Source of the DNA: Bog-950 sp964631835
GTDB lineage: Bacteria; Bacteroidota; Bacteroidia; Chitinophagales; LD1
Direction of reading: 5' to 3'
Length of the DNA: 64,000 bases
Assembly (NCBI GenBank): GCA_964631835.1
Contig: CAZWAD010000009.1
Span: 1 to 64,000 of the forward strand
The position numbers and the translations under genes were made by a program. The notes under the pieces are model-generated. The model was not told the DNA's origin and did not search any database. It was given only the letters and a program-made list of their open reading frames with translations. Of the stretch, positions 52,490 to 61,500 are shown one piece after another (positions within the stretch are counted from its first letter, which is position 1; each line of letters starts with the position of its first letter).

Positions 52490-53863
52490 ATGGGCAAAAA
52501 AATTCTCTTAGAACATGTAAACGTTCCCGGTATTGAAACTTACGAAGTGTACCGCAGTAAAGGCGGCTATACTTCGGTAGAAAAAGCGCTGAAAATGGCG
52601 CCCAATGATATTGTTGAGGAAGTAAAGAAAAGCGGTTTGCGTGGTCGTGGCGGTGCAGGCTTCCCCACCGGTATGAAATGGGGCTTTATTGATAAGAAAA
52701 GCGGAAAGCCCCGCCACTTAGTTTGCAATGCCGATGAAAGCGAGCCCGGAACTTTCAAAGACAGGTATTTAATGGAGAAACTTCCCCACCTGCTCATCGA
52801 GGGAATGATTACTTCCAGCTTTGCGCTTGAAGCGCATCTTTCATACATCTACATCCGCGGTGAATACATGTGGATATACAGAATTCTTGAGCGCGCTATT
52901 AACGAAGCGTATGCTAAAGGATGGCTGGGTAAAAACATTCAGGGCAGCGGTTACGATTTGGATTTGCACGTAACCTGCGGTGCCGGTGCATACATCTGCG
53001 GTGAGGAAACCGCTTTGATTGAATCGTTGGAAGGCAAGAGAGGAAATCCCCGAATTAAACCACCTTTCCCTGCGGTGGTGGGCTTGTATAATAATCCTAC
53101 CGTAGTAAACAACGTTGAAACCATTATGGATGTGCCATGGATTGTGATGAACGGTGGCGAAGAGTTTGCAAAAATAGGCATTGGAAAATCTACAGGAACA
53201 AAATTGATTTCAGCATCGGGGAACATCAGGAAACCCGGTGTGTACGAAATTGAGTTAAGCATACCGGTGGAAGAATTTGTTATGAGCGATGAATACTGCG
53301 GAGGCATGCAAACCGACAGACCTTTAAAAGCATGTGTACCGGGCGGCTCATCGGTTCCCATTCTTCCTGCTGAACTGCTTTTTAAAACCGCCAAGGGCGA
53401 AACCCGCTTAATGACCTACGAAAGTATGGCTGATGGCGGCTTTGCTACCGGCAGTATGATCGGCTCGGGAGGGTTTATTGTTTATGACGACCGCCAGTGC
53501 ATTGTGCGAAATACGTGGAATTTCTCGCGCTTCTACCATCACGAAAGCTGCGGTCAATGCTCGCCCTGCCGCGAAGGAACCGGTTGGCTGGAGAAAGTAA
53601 CCTGGCGTTTAGAACACGGCTACGGGAAAATGGAAGACATTGATTTGCTCTGGGATATTCAGCGCAAAATTGAAGGCAATACCATTTGTCCGCTGGGCGA
53701 TGCCGCTGCCTGGCCTGTGGCTGCGGCAATCCGCCACTTCCGGCATGAGTTTGAATATCATGTCCGTTTCCCTGAAAAAATAAAAGACCGCAAGCATTTC
53801 GATTATCTGCCATGGGAAAAAGTGAAGCATTTGATGCGGGAAGAAGAGGCTGTGGCTGTGTAG
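52490..53863 (+). CDS. nuoF: NADH-quinone oxidoreductase subunit F
   Basis: 457 residues, the NADH- and FMN-binding 51-kDa subunit. GLRGRGGAGFPTGMKW (~49-64) is the FMN/NADH glycine-rich motif, and CNADESEPGTFKDR (~79-92) and GAGAYICGEETALIESLEG (~164-182) follow. The 4Fe-4S (N3) ligands are in ESCGQCSPCREGT (~351-363) and NTICPLGDAA (~396-405). The ATG is preceded by GAATAAAGTATAAAAAACA with no strong SD. No nuoG follows: the next gene is convergent 14 nt later. Confidence 0.97.
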   Translation: MGKKILLEHVNVPGIETYEVYRSKGGYTSVEKALKMAPNDIVEEVKKSGLRGRGGAGFPTGMKWGFIDKKSGKPRHLVCNADESEPGTFKDRYLMEKLPHLLIEGMITSSFALEAHLSYIYIRGEYMWIYRILERAINEAYAKGWLGKNIQGSGYDLDLHVTCGAGAYICGEETALIESLEGKRGNPRIKPPFPAVVGLYNNPTVVNNVETIMDVPWIVMNGGEEFAKIGIGKSTGTKLISASGNIRKPGVYEIELSIPVEEFVMSDEYCGGMQTDRPLKACVPGGSSVPILPAELLFKTAKGETRLMTYESMADGGFATGSMIGSGGFIVYDDRQCIVRNTWNFSRFYHHESCGQCSPCREGTGWLEKVTWRLEHGYGKMEDIDLLWDIQRKIEGNTICPLGDAAAWPVAAAIRHFRHEFEYHVRFPEKIKDRKHFDYLPWEKVKHLMREEEAVAV

Positions 53864-53877
53864 CTGAATAAATTTTT

Positions 53878-54747
53878 CTACCCGAAAGTCAAAGTAAACG
53901 AAGGATTAAATTCTTCGCCCGGTTCAAGCATTACAACATTTTCGCGTAATGAAAATTCCCTTGGCTCACCTACTGTTTCTGCACACCCAAGCCAGGGTTC
54001 TATACAAACAAACGGTGCGTTTTCCTTAGCCCAGATTCCGAGATAACTGAACCCCTTGAAATCCATTTCAATAAAATAAAGGTGAGTATTGCTTCTTAAA
54101 GTCACCTTCCGCGATTTCAAATCTTTAAAAATAAGTGCATCGTTCGCAAATAAATCGTTCTTCAGCTGAACCCTGTTGGAATTATGTAGAACAGGTTCTC
54201 TCCTGCCATCAAAAAAACCACCGGGGTTAATCAGATGCCTTTCCGAATTTTCAATAGTTTCAAATTCAATAAAGTAATCCTGATAATTTTCGGCTGGATG
54301 GAACGGAACTGCAAAAGCCGGATGCCCGCCTAATTGAAAGTAAATAGGTTCCTTGTCTTCGTTAATTACTTCATACGAAATATAAAGTTGATTCTTTCTT
54401 ATCCTATAACCAATCAGAAACTCAAATTTGCAGGGATACATCTTTAAAGTTTCCTCCGATGACTTAAGTGAGAAAACCATTTTTGAATCTCCTAAATCCA
54501 GAAGTCTGAAATTTGATTTGCGTGCGAAGCCGTGTTTCTGCATCGGGTACTTTACACCTTTTAGTATTATTTCATCGTTCAGGCAGCGTCCCACCACCGG
54601 AAACAAAACAGGCGCATGCCAGCCCCATACCTTTTCATCGGCCTGCCATAAATGTTCAGTCTTGGTTTTCTTGTAAATAACTGAGGTAAGTTCAGCCCCG
54701 TACTCGCGGGCGCGAAGTTTCAGAAACTCGTTTTCAATCTGGTGCAT
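53878..54747 (-). CDS. Aldose 1-epimerase family protein (LacX-like)
   Basis: 289 residues, galactose mutarotase-like beta-sandwich. Visible blocks: YGAELTSVIYKKT (~17), HAPVLFPVVGRC (~44), KHGFARKSNF (~71), LGGHPAFAVPF (~143) and CIEPWLGCAE (~246). The His residues in KHGFAR and GGHPAF match the catalytic pair of the family, and the Glu in CIEPW is the usual base. It probably interconverts anomers of hexoses or hexose phosphates in the cytoplasm. It converges with nuoF and is unrelated to complex I. Confidence 0.88.
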   Translation of the reverse strand: MHQIENEFLKLRAREYGAELTSVIYKKTKTEHLWQADEKVWGWHAPVLFPVVGRCLNDEIILKGVKYPMQKHGFARKSNFRLLDLGDSKMVFSLKSSEETLKMYPCKFEFLIGYRIRKNQLYISYEVINEDKEPIYFQLGGHPAFAVPFHPAENYQDYFIEFETIENSERHLINPGGFFDGRREPVLHNSNRVQLKNDLFANDALIFKDLKSRKVTLRSNTHLYFIEMDFKGFSYLGIWAKENAPFVCIEPWLGCAETVGEPREFSLRENVVMLEPGEEFNPSFTLTFG

Positions 54748-54868
54748 GATTTAATTATGGTGTTTCTTTTTATATCCAACTATAAATATGCGGTTTATAA
54801 TGAAAGTCAGCGCTTTTCAAGTTGCGTTTCTCACAAATTTATATTCGTTACAGCAAAACATTCAACGA

Positions 54869-55579
54869 ATGAAAAAGACCACCATAGTTACCATCATTTT
54901 TATTCTGGTTTCAAACCTCGCTTTCTCGCAGGAGATGACCAAAGAGGAAAAGAAAAGGCTCAAAGCCGAGCTGAAATCTTTTATGAAAGACCTTGCCGGT
55001 TATCATGCAAAAATGCAGGATATAAAAATCACACTCGACTCAAACGAAGCAGAGATAAAACGGATGAAAGATGATTTGGTGGCTGCCGCTGCTTTGCAAG
55101 CTGAAACCGAAAACAAGCTGAAGGATTTCATCAAGGAGTTAGAGCGTTGCAATGCAGAAAGAAATATTTTGAGGGGTAATCCCGAGCCAAGCGGAGATAC
55201 CGCATTGGTTCAGGAAATAATGGCTACCATGAATGCCACTCCGAAGGAAGGAACCGTGTTTAAAGTCCAGATTGGGCTTTACAAGGAGTTTAACATCAAT
55301 AAATATTTTGAACAGCCGCGATACATCGGCTATGAAGACGTTGACGGGCTGAACCGGTATATCATCAGCTATTTTAAAGATGAAGCAGTGGCAATGCAGT
55401 TTTTGGATGATGTGCGCAAAATGGGAATTAAAGATGCCTTTGTGGCAAAATATGTAGATGGCAAACGGGTTTATGAATGGAGCAAAAACCCGAAGTATGC
55501 CGGCAAACCGGAGCCCGTTTCATTACAGGAAGCTTTGGAAATGGATAAGCAAGCCAAAAAAGGGAAAAGAAAACGCTAA
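54869..55579 (+). CDS. Secreted SPOR-like domain protein
   Basis: 236 residues from the ATG at 54869 (MKKTTIVTIIFILVSNLAFSQ, a classic signal peptide; here MKKTTIVT...LAFSQ). A longer frame begins at 54788 but would put ~27 residues before the signal sequence. After a charged coiled-coil-like region (~22-110), the C-terminal ~85 residues (TVFKVQIGLYKEFN...YIISYFKDEAVAMQFLDDVRKMG) resemble a SPOR domain that binds denuded peptidoglycan. It is probably periplasmic. Its TAA overlaps by two bases the stop codon of the convergent lipoate ligase gene. Confidence 0.75.
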   Translation: MKKTTIVTIIFILVSNLAFSQEMTKEEKKRLKAELKSFMKDLAGYHAKMQDIKITLDSNEAEIKRMKDDLVAAAALQAETENKLKDFIKELERCNAERNILRGNPEPSGDTALVQEIMATMNATPKEGTVFKVQIGLYKEFNINKYFEQPRYIGYEDVDGLNRYIISYFKDEAVAMQFLDDVRKMGIKDAFVAKYVDGKRVYEWSKNPKYAGKPEPVSLQEALEMDKQAKKGKRKR

Positions 55580-56481
55580 AACAGTTCTGATATCAGTTCA
55601 TAAGCGCGGGGGAATTTCTCCAGCGCTTTTTTTAACTCATAAAAGTTGTACTCCACGCCAACCAGCTCCTGATATTCCGGTAAATCGCTTTTGATTGAAA
55701 CCACTTTGCCCTGCTCAACCTTTATTTCAATCCTGTGTCTGATGATTATTGTTTCGGGGCTGCGTCCGTAAATCCACTCCCTGGTGTTGAACTTCTCATC
55801 CCTAAGCTTTTGAATTTCACTCCACTCGTTCTGATTAAGCCGGTAAGCAGTTTTTACTTTGAGAGTTTCAAGTAGAAGCTTTTTCAAATCTGCAATAGTT
55901 GAGAATGCAGAAGTTACTTCAGCAATATTCATCACAGGGCTGCGGACCGAATCTACTGCGCGGGTTTTTATTTCGAAACCGTTTTCTTTCAAGCAACTGC
56001 TGAGTGTTTCCAAATCAGCATTAAACAAGAGTGTTCCGTGACTAATAATGTTTTTCCGGTTAGTGAACTGGGCGCTGCCGGAAATCTTTTTCCCTTTACA
56101 CCGAATGTTATTACGCGAATCCGTTTCAGCTTTTACACCACCTTTGAGCAGCGCATCAACCACAGGCTGATTGAACAACTTGTAGTTGTTTACTTTTTCG
56201 TCACTGAATTTTGAAATAAAGCTGAAACTCAGGTTCCCTTCATCATGATACACTGTTCCGCCACCGGTTATCCTGCGGCAGAGTTTCAGTTTGTTGTTTC
56301 GCAGATACTCAAAGTTTACTTCCTTCCAAACACTTTGGTTTTTACCGATTACAATACAGGGTTCGTTGACATAAAGCAACAGGTAATCAGTTTCGCTGCA
56401 ATTGAAATTTCGGACAACAAATTCTTCGATGGCAAGGTTGGTGTACGGGTCTGTTGAATTTCTGTTATCAATTAGAATCAC
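55576..56481 (-). CDS. lplA: Lipoate-protein ligase A family protein
   Basis: 302 residues from the GTG at 56481. A TTG at 56496, directly after the upstream stop, would add five residues; no ATG is available near the N-terminus. Conserved IDNRNSTDPYTNLAIEEF, IVIGKNQSVWKEVN, RRITGGGTVYHDEGNLSFSF and RCKGKKISGSAQ with the catalytic Lys are visible, plus the accessory C-terminal domain (~235-302). It activates free lipoate or octanoate with ATP and attaches it to E2/H-protein domains of dehydrogenase complexes. It is 19 nt (or 4 nt) after the ceramidase-like gene and likely cotranscribed. Confidence 0.93.
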   Translation of the reverse strand: MILIDNRNSTDPYTNLAIEEFVVRNFNCSETDYLLLYVNEPCIVIGKNQSVWKEVNFEYLRNNKLKLCRRITGGGTVYHDEGNLSFSFISKFSDEKVNNYKLFNQPVVDALLKGGVKAETDSRNNIRCKGKKISGSAQFTNRKNIISHGTLLFNADLETLSSCLKENGFEIKTRAVDSVRSPVMNIAEVTSAFSTIADLKKLLLETLKVKTAYRLNQNEWSEIQKLRDEKFNTREWIYGRSPETIIIRHRIEIKVEQGKVVSIKSDLPEYQELVGVEYNFYELKKALEKFPRAYELISELF

Positions 56482-56499
56482 AGAATAAGAATACAAAAA

Positions 56500-57465
56500 T
56501 CAGGCGAAGCGCGCTCTTCTTCTTGCTCTGCGTTCTTCGCGCACAAGTATTACCTCGTTCAGCGGAACGGTTCCCGAGCGGTAATAAAGATAAATGAAGA
56601 AAATACTTGCGGCAGTCAGCAAGTGCCATAACGCATGTCCCTGAAAAATACTGTCGGGATTACAAACGGTATTGCTTCTGTCCAGCAGCCAGATGATGGT
56701 TGCAAGCATAAGCATGGAAAACGCAGCCCACATATAATTGGTAAAGTAATGCTCGCGGCTGATAAACATGAGGTAATAGCAACTGGTTAGAAACACAATC
56801 GTAACCAGCGAAGGATAAAGAATGTTGATGTTGATGGTAAACAGAGTCGAGTAAAGAAGATAATTGAATCCTACAGCAAAAGCTACAATAAGAGCGTGTG
56901 AGCTTTTGTATTTACCTCTTATTCGTATAAGCGGGAAAATTTTGTAGAGGTTAAAGGCAAGAACCATCACCGCCACGGAATACATACCCGCCTGGTCGAG
57001 TTTTTGGAAAAAAACAGTAAGTGAAGCATGATAGAGGAAACTGCCGAGAAAAAGATAAATGGCGGAAAGCCCGAACAGAATTGAGAAAATGGGATAGCGA
57101 ACCAAAAAATTATCTGACTTTTTGCGTTCCGAATATTTTAAATCGTGAATACCGAGAGTGAGTGCAAATAAGCCAACAACAAAATAACCGAGGTTACTCC
57201 ATGTATTGGAAGGTTGGCGAACAAGCTGTTCCATCCGGTTCGTTTCGCAGAAATGAAAGGTATTGCCGCCTGCCAAATTCCAGTTTTCCCAAAAATGAGT
57301 GAATTGAAATACGGAGTAGTAGAATACAAGCGATAGGGTTGAAACAGTAAAAATTACTGTAGGAAGAAAAAATGCCTTTACATGAAGGCGCTCTAAGTAA
57401 AGGCGGGTGCGCAACACCTGCCACTTAAAATGAATACGAAAATTGAACATGAACTTATTTATCAT
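56500..57465 (-). CDS. Ceramidase-family (CREST) seven-helix membrane protein
   Basis: 321 residues with about eight hydrophobic segments. FHFCETNR...RQPSNTWSNLGYFVVG (~91-115), GSFLYHASLTVFFQKLDQAGM (here GSFLYHASL and KLDQAGM, ~162-182) and GHALWHLLTA (~284) carry the Glu/Ser/His/Asp/HxxxH pattern of zinc-dependent alkaline ceramidases and related CREST hydrolases. It therefore probably hydrolyses an amide-linked lipid at the membrane. Bacteroidetes make sphingolipids, so a ceramide-type substrate is plausible. It is upstream of lplA in the same direction. Confidence 0.85.
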   Translation of the reverse strand: MINKFMFNFRIHFKWQVLRTRLYLERLHVKAFFLPTVIFTVSTLSLVFYYSVFQFTHFWENWNLAGGNTFHFCETNRMEQLVRQPSNTWSNLGYFVVGLFALTLGIHDLKYSERKKSDNFLVRYPIFSILFGLSAIYLFLGSFLYHASLTVFFQKLDQAGMYSVAVMVLAFNLYKIFPLIRIRGKYKSSHALIVAFAVGFNYLLYSTLFTININILYPSLVTIVFLTSCYYLMFISREHYFTNYMWAAFSMLMLATIIWLLDRSNTVCNPDSIFQGHALWHLLTAASIFFIYLYYRSGTVPLNEVILVREERRARRRARFA

Positions 57466-57566
57466 GTTTTACTTATTTCTGCGGATAAAAGTTTCATATA
57501 AGATAAACGGATAGCTGAGTACAGTTATTGTAAGAGCTCGGAAAAAACTCTGAACACAGATTTTCG

Positions 57567-57574
57567 TATGTTTG
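57567..57574 (+). promoter_or_regulatory. Putative -7 box immediately before the HMG-CoA-lyase-like start
   Basis: TATGTTTG matches TAnnTTTG and ends only 4 nt before the GTG start at 57579. If used, the transcript would be leaderless or nearly so. Confidence 0.35.
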
Positions 57575-57578
57575 ACCG

Positions 57579-58442
57579 GTGAGTCAGCATGTAAAAATTA
57601 TTGAATGTCCGCGCGATGCCATGCAGGGAATCAAACAGTTTATACCCACCGAAAAAAAGATTTCATACATCAATAAACTGCTGAAAGTAGGCTACCACGC
57701 AATTGATTTCGGAAGTTTTGTTTCGCATGACATAATTCCGCAAATGGAAGATACAGCCAAGGTGGTTGATGCACTGGATGTAAGCGGCTCATCTTCAAAG
57801 CTCATTGCCATAATTGCCAACGAACGAGGTGCAGAAGACGCCTGCAGGTTTGAAAAAATAAACTGCCTCGGTTTCCCTTTTTCGGTTTCGGAAACTTTTC
57901 AGAAAAGGAATGCTAACTCAACCATTGCCGAAGCCCTGGAACGGGTAAAGAAAATCAAGGAACTGAGTGACGAAAGCAGTAAAGAGCTGATTATATATAT
58001 CAGCATGGGTTTCGGAAATCCGTATGGCGACCCCTACAGTCCGCAGATTGTAGAAGAGTGGGTGGGCAAACTTTCTCCCTTAGGCGTTAAAACTTTTATG
58101 CTTAGCGATACGGTTGGCATTGCCGAGCCCGTCATTATCAAATATCTTTTCTCAGCTTTGATTCCGGCTTTTCCCGAACTGGAAATTGGCGCCCATCTTC
58201 ATACCGCACCACATAACTGGCGGGTAAAAGTGGATGCCGCATACCAGAACGGTTGCCGCAGGTTTGATGCTGCCATACGCGGTTACGGGGGCTGCCCCAT
58301 GGCTAAAGATGATTTAATAGGTAATATGCCTACTGAAAACCTGTTGAACTATTTTCCCGATGAACAGTTAGGTTCGGTAATCAACCTTAACGCTTTTGAG
58401 AATGCGCTGCGGGAAGCAGCAGTTGTCTTCCCCGCACATTAG
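57579..58442 (+). CDS. HMG-CoA lyase-like (HMGL/DRE-TIM family) protein
   Basis: 287 residues, GTG start. The TIM-barrel lyase fold is shown by IIECPRDAMQGIKQFIPTEKK (here IIECPRDAMQG, ~7), DFGSFVSHDIIPQMED (~43), SMGFGNPYGDP (~146), EIGAHLHTAPHNW (~204) and RGYGGCPMAKDDLIGN (~240). It keeps the metal-binding Asp, the HxH and the GGCP cysteine loop of HMG-CoA lyases. It differs from the usual RDGLQ (RDAMQ here) and lacks the HDTYG after HxH. It is therefore a divergent lyase of leucine or related acyl-CoA catabolism. The typical partner genes are not adjacent. Confidence 0.82.
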   Translation: MSQHVKIIECPRDAMQGIKQFIPTEKKISYINKLLKVGYHAIDFGSFVSHDIIPQMEDTAKVVDALDVSGSSSKLIAIIANERGAEDACRFEKINCLGFPFSVSETFQKRNANSTIAEALERVKKIKELSDESSKELIIYISMGFGNPYGDPYSPQIVEEWVGKLSPLGVKTFMLSDTVGIAEPVIIKYLFSALIPAFPELEIGAHLHTAPHNWRVKVDAAYQNGCRRFDAAIRGYGGCPMAKDDLIGNMPTENLLNYFPDEQLGSVINLNAFENALREAAVVFPAH

Positions 58443-58565
58443 CATTTCCGCTTTTCGTTCAAATCAGCAACTGAAACAATACGTAGAAAATTGAGACTGG
58501 AAAGGCTTAATTTCCGAACCCCGTCTGACAAGGTTGCCATGTGCAGTTTTCAGGTAAGTAACTGT

Positions 58566-61500
58566 TTATCGTGCAATGATTAATCGTTTGGTTAAAGTTC
58601 CTGCTTCGGTAGTGATGTGCAGAAAGTAGATTCCCTGAGAGAAACCGGCAGTTGCCAGTTGCCAGTTGCCAGACGGGATTGTCGTGATGATTAATATTCT
58701 GCCGTGAACATCTATAAGTTTCAACTCTCCGCCAATTAAGTTTTCGGTGACGGAAATGGTTACAGCATCGTTTGCAGGATTTGGAATGAGACGGATGACG
58801 GATGACCTGTGTCCGATGTTGGAAATGCCGGTTGGTTCGAATTCCACGAGAGAGGAATCTCTTCCTGCATTGACGGAGATGATGTTTCCGAGGTTGTCAA
58901 TCATAGTGATGTCGCTAAGCCAGACGTGGTTCAGGTAGTAAGCGAGGTCTTTGCCGTTGATGTTGTCGGTGGTGATTACAAATTGAGCTTCGCCAATTTG
59001 CCCGAAGCCGCTGCGGGTGGTGTGGTCAATACGCGTAATGGCGCATTTAAGCTGACCGATTGGATGAAAGTTTTTACCAAGAGAAATTTTATCGGTGGCA
59101 TTACCAAACCAGGAGTTGCCGAAGGTAACTTTCGTTTTTGTGGAGTCCACAACATTTGCATCGTAGTTGAGGGTGAATGCAAGACCGTAAACATTGGATG
59201 CCATAACGTTTGCGTCACCTAGGGTGATGTAAGCATACAATGTATCACCGGCACGGGTGGTGTCGGGAATTAAGTCCACATAAAGCGTTGGGTCGGTCAT
59301 CCGCCAGCCACCGGTTTCATCGGTTTTGGAGTGAGTGAGACCGAAGTTCAGGAGGATGGCAGTGGTGTCATCGGCATTGATGATGCCATTGCCATAGCAG
59401 TCAATATGTTTGTAGTTGGTGCCGGAGAGAAGTGTATCAGTCCAATTTTGGCAGGCATGTGCGTACCACTGTATATCACCCGGTATCCATCGGGCAGGCC
59501 CGGTTATACCGTAAGCAAGACCAATAGGAAGCAGATCATTGTTATCAGCTATGCCATTGTGATCGGCATCACCTGGCCAAACACAATTATTATCACAGCC
59601 AACGACAACTGAATCTTGTCCAAATGTACAGTTTGCGGAATCACGTACCTGACACCAAACAGAAGCTATACTTGGAGCTGAAACAATAATTGACTGAGTA
59701 TTGCCAAGGTTGGTGGATGCATCAGACCAGAGAAAAGTATATGGCGGGGTTCCGCCCAAAGGAATTGCTGTAAGGGTGTCGGGCAAAACATCTCCAGTGG
59801 CAGAAACAATTTGGACATTAAATATCGGTTTGAAACTAATCGAAACTGTTGTGCTGACGGAATTATTAATTGCATCAGTTACAGTTACATTATAATTAGA
59901 TGGCCCAAGGTTGTTTGCACAGGAAGTATTAGAAACATTAAACTGCCATTGGTAAGTATAAGGCAGGGTTCCGCCCGAAATGTAAACACATGCCTGGCCA
60001 GTACTTGCTGAATAACAACTATTGATAGTAGCAACAGAATCAATCAATAAAGGCGTACTAGTTGCTATAATATTAAACAACCCATCGCTTTGGTCGTTTA
60101 TTGTTGCGTTGTAAGGGTCGCTGATGCGAATACTTCCCTGCATGTTAGGAACTACAGGAATAGTAAACAAATAACTTCCGGTGTTCGCTACAGAATCTGC
60201 CAAAGTCACCCAGTTGAACAGAATGCTACTGTAGAACTCGATTTTTACTTTAGGTATGTTACCGGTGCTGGTCCAGATAACGTTTACGGTTTGGTTGGTA
60301 GTAAAAGTTTCGCCACCGTTGGGGTAGGTGACGGTAATGGAAGGTAAGCCGATGGAAATAGAATCAGCTGCCGTGCAGGCGTTGCTGTCCCACACGGTTA
60401 CTGAGTAAACTCCGCTTGCAGAGATGAGGTTACCGCCTGAGGAGTTGTGACCATTACTCCACATAACAGTGTAGCTTGGAGTTCCACCTATTGGTACTAC
60501 CGAAAGCGTATCGGGTAAAATGCCACCTGTTGCAGAAACAATTTGAGCGGTGAGTTGGGGAGGTTCAGTAATTGTTACAGATGCAGAAACGGAACAAGCA
60601 TTGGCATCAGCAACAGTAACTATATAACTGCCGGCAGCAAGTGAAAAAGGACATTGATCGGTTTGATTGGTATTCCATAGGAATGTAATAACACCTATGC
60701 CACCCGAAACATAAACACAAGCCGAACCATCATTGCCACCAAAGCAGGAAATATTTGTGGAGGTGATGGAGTCAATTTGTAAGGCTGCCGCTCCCTGAGG
60801 AATAGTGAAAAAAGTAGTATCAATACAGCCACTGGCATCAATTACTGAAAACAAATATTGGTTACCGGGGCAAATGAAGTCGCAGAAGAGAGCATCACAT
60901 TTCTCAAGCAGGGGTACATCATAATAAGTATATGCATACGGTGGAGAACCTCCGCTTACTATTGCTGTTACAGTTCCGTTACATAAACCGCAGGTTGGAA
61001 CGGTAATATCTAAAGAATCGGTAAGAGTAGTAGGTGCCGATAATATGTAAGGCCCAACATGGGGTTGTTGCGAAAGGCAGCCGTTTAACGTTAATTCAAA
61101 ATTGGTATACAGTCCCGCATTCAATCCGCTTATAGTAATATTTCCATTGGCATCTGCTGTCAGGTTAGCCGTTCCCTGAGGGTAGTAACTAACGTCATAT
61201 AGCTGTAATGGTGATAAACCTGTAAGGGCTATTACACCATCACCACTGGCACAGGCAGTAGGGTTTTGAGTAAGCACCGAATCAATTACCGGACCAGGGC
61301 CAATAGTTATTGTTATGGTATCGGTTGCCGTTGCTCCAAAGCTATCTGTAATGGTTACTGTAAAAGTTGTAGTAAACATAATCCCTCCTGAAAGCGGATT
61401 GGGACATAATGCACAATTCAATGCCGCGCTTGGAGACCATGCATAAGTATAAGGTGGAGTTCCACCTGTGGCGGTTGGGTTGCCGCCCAATAATACTGAG

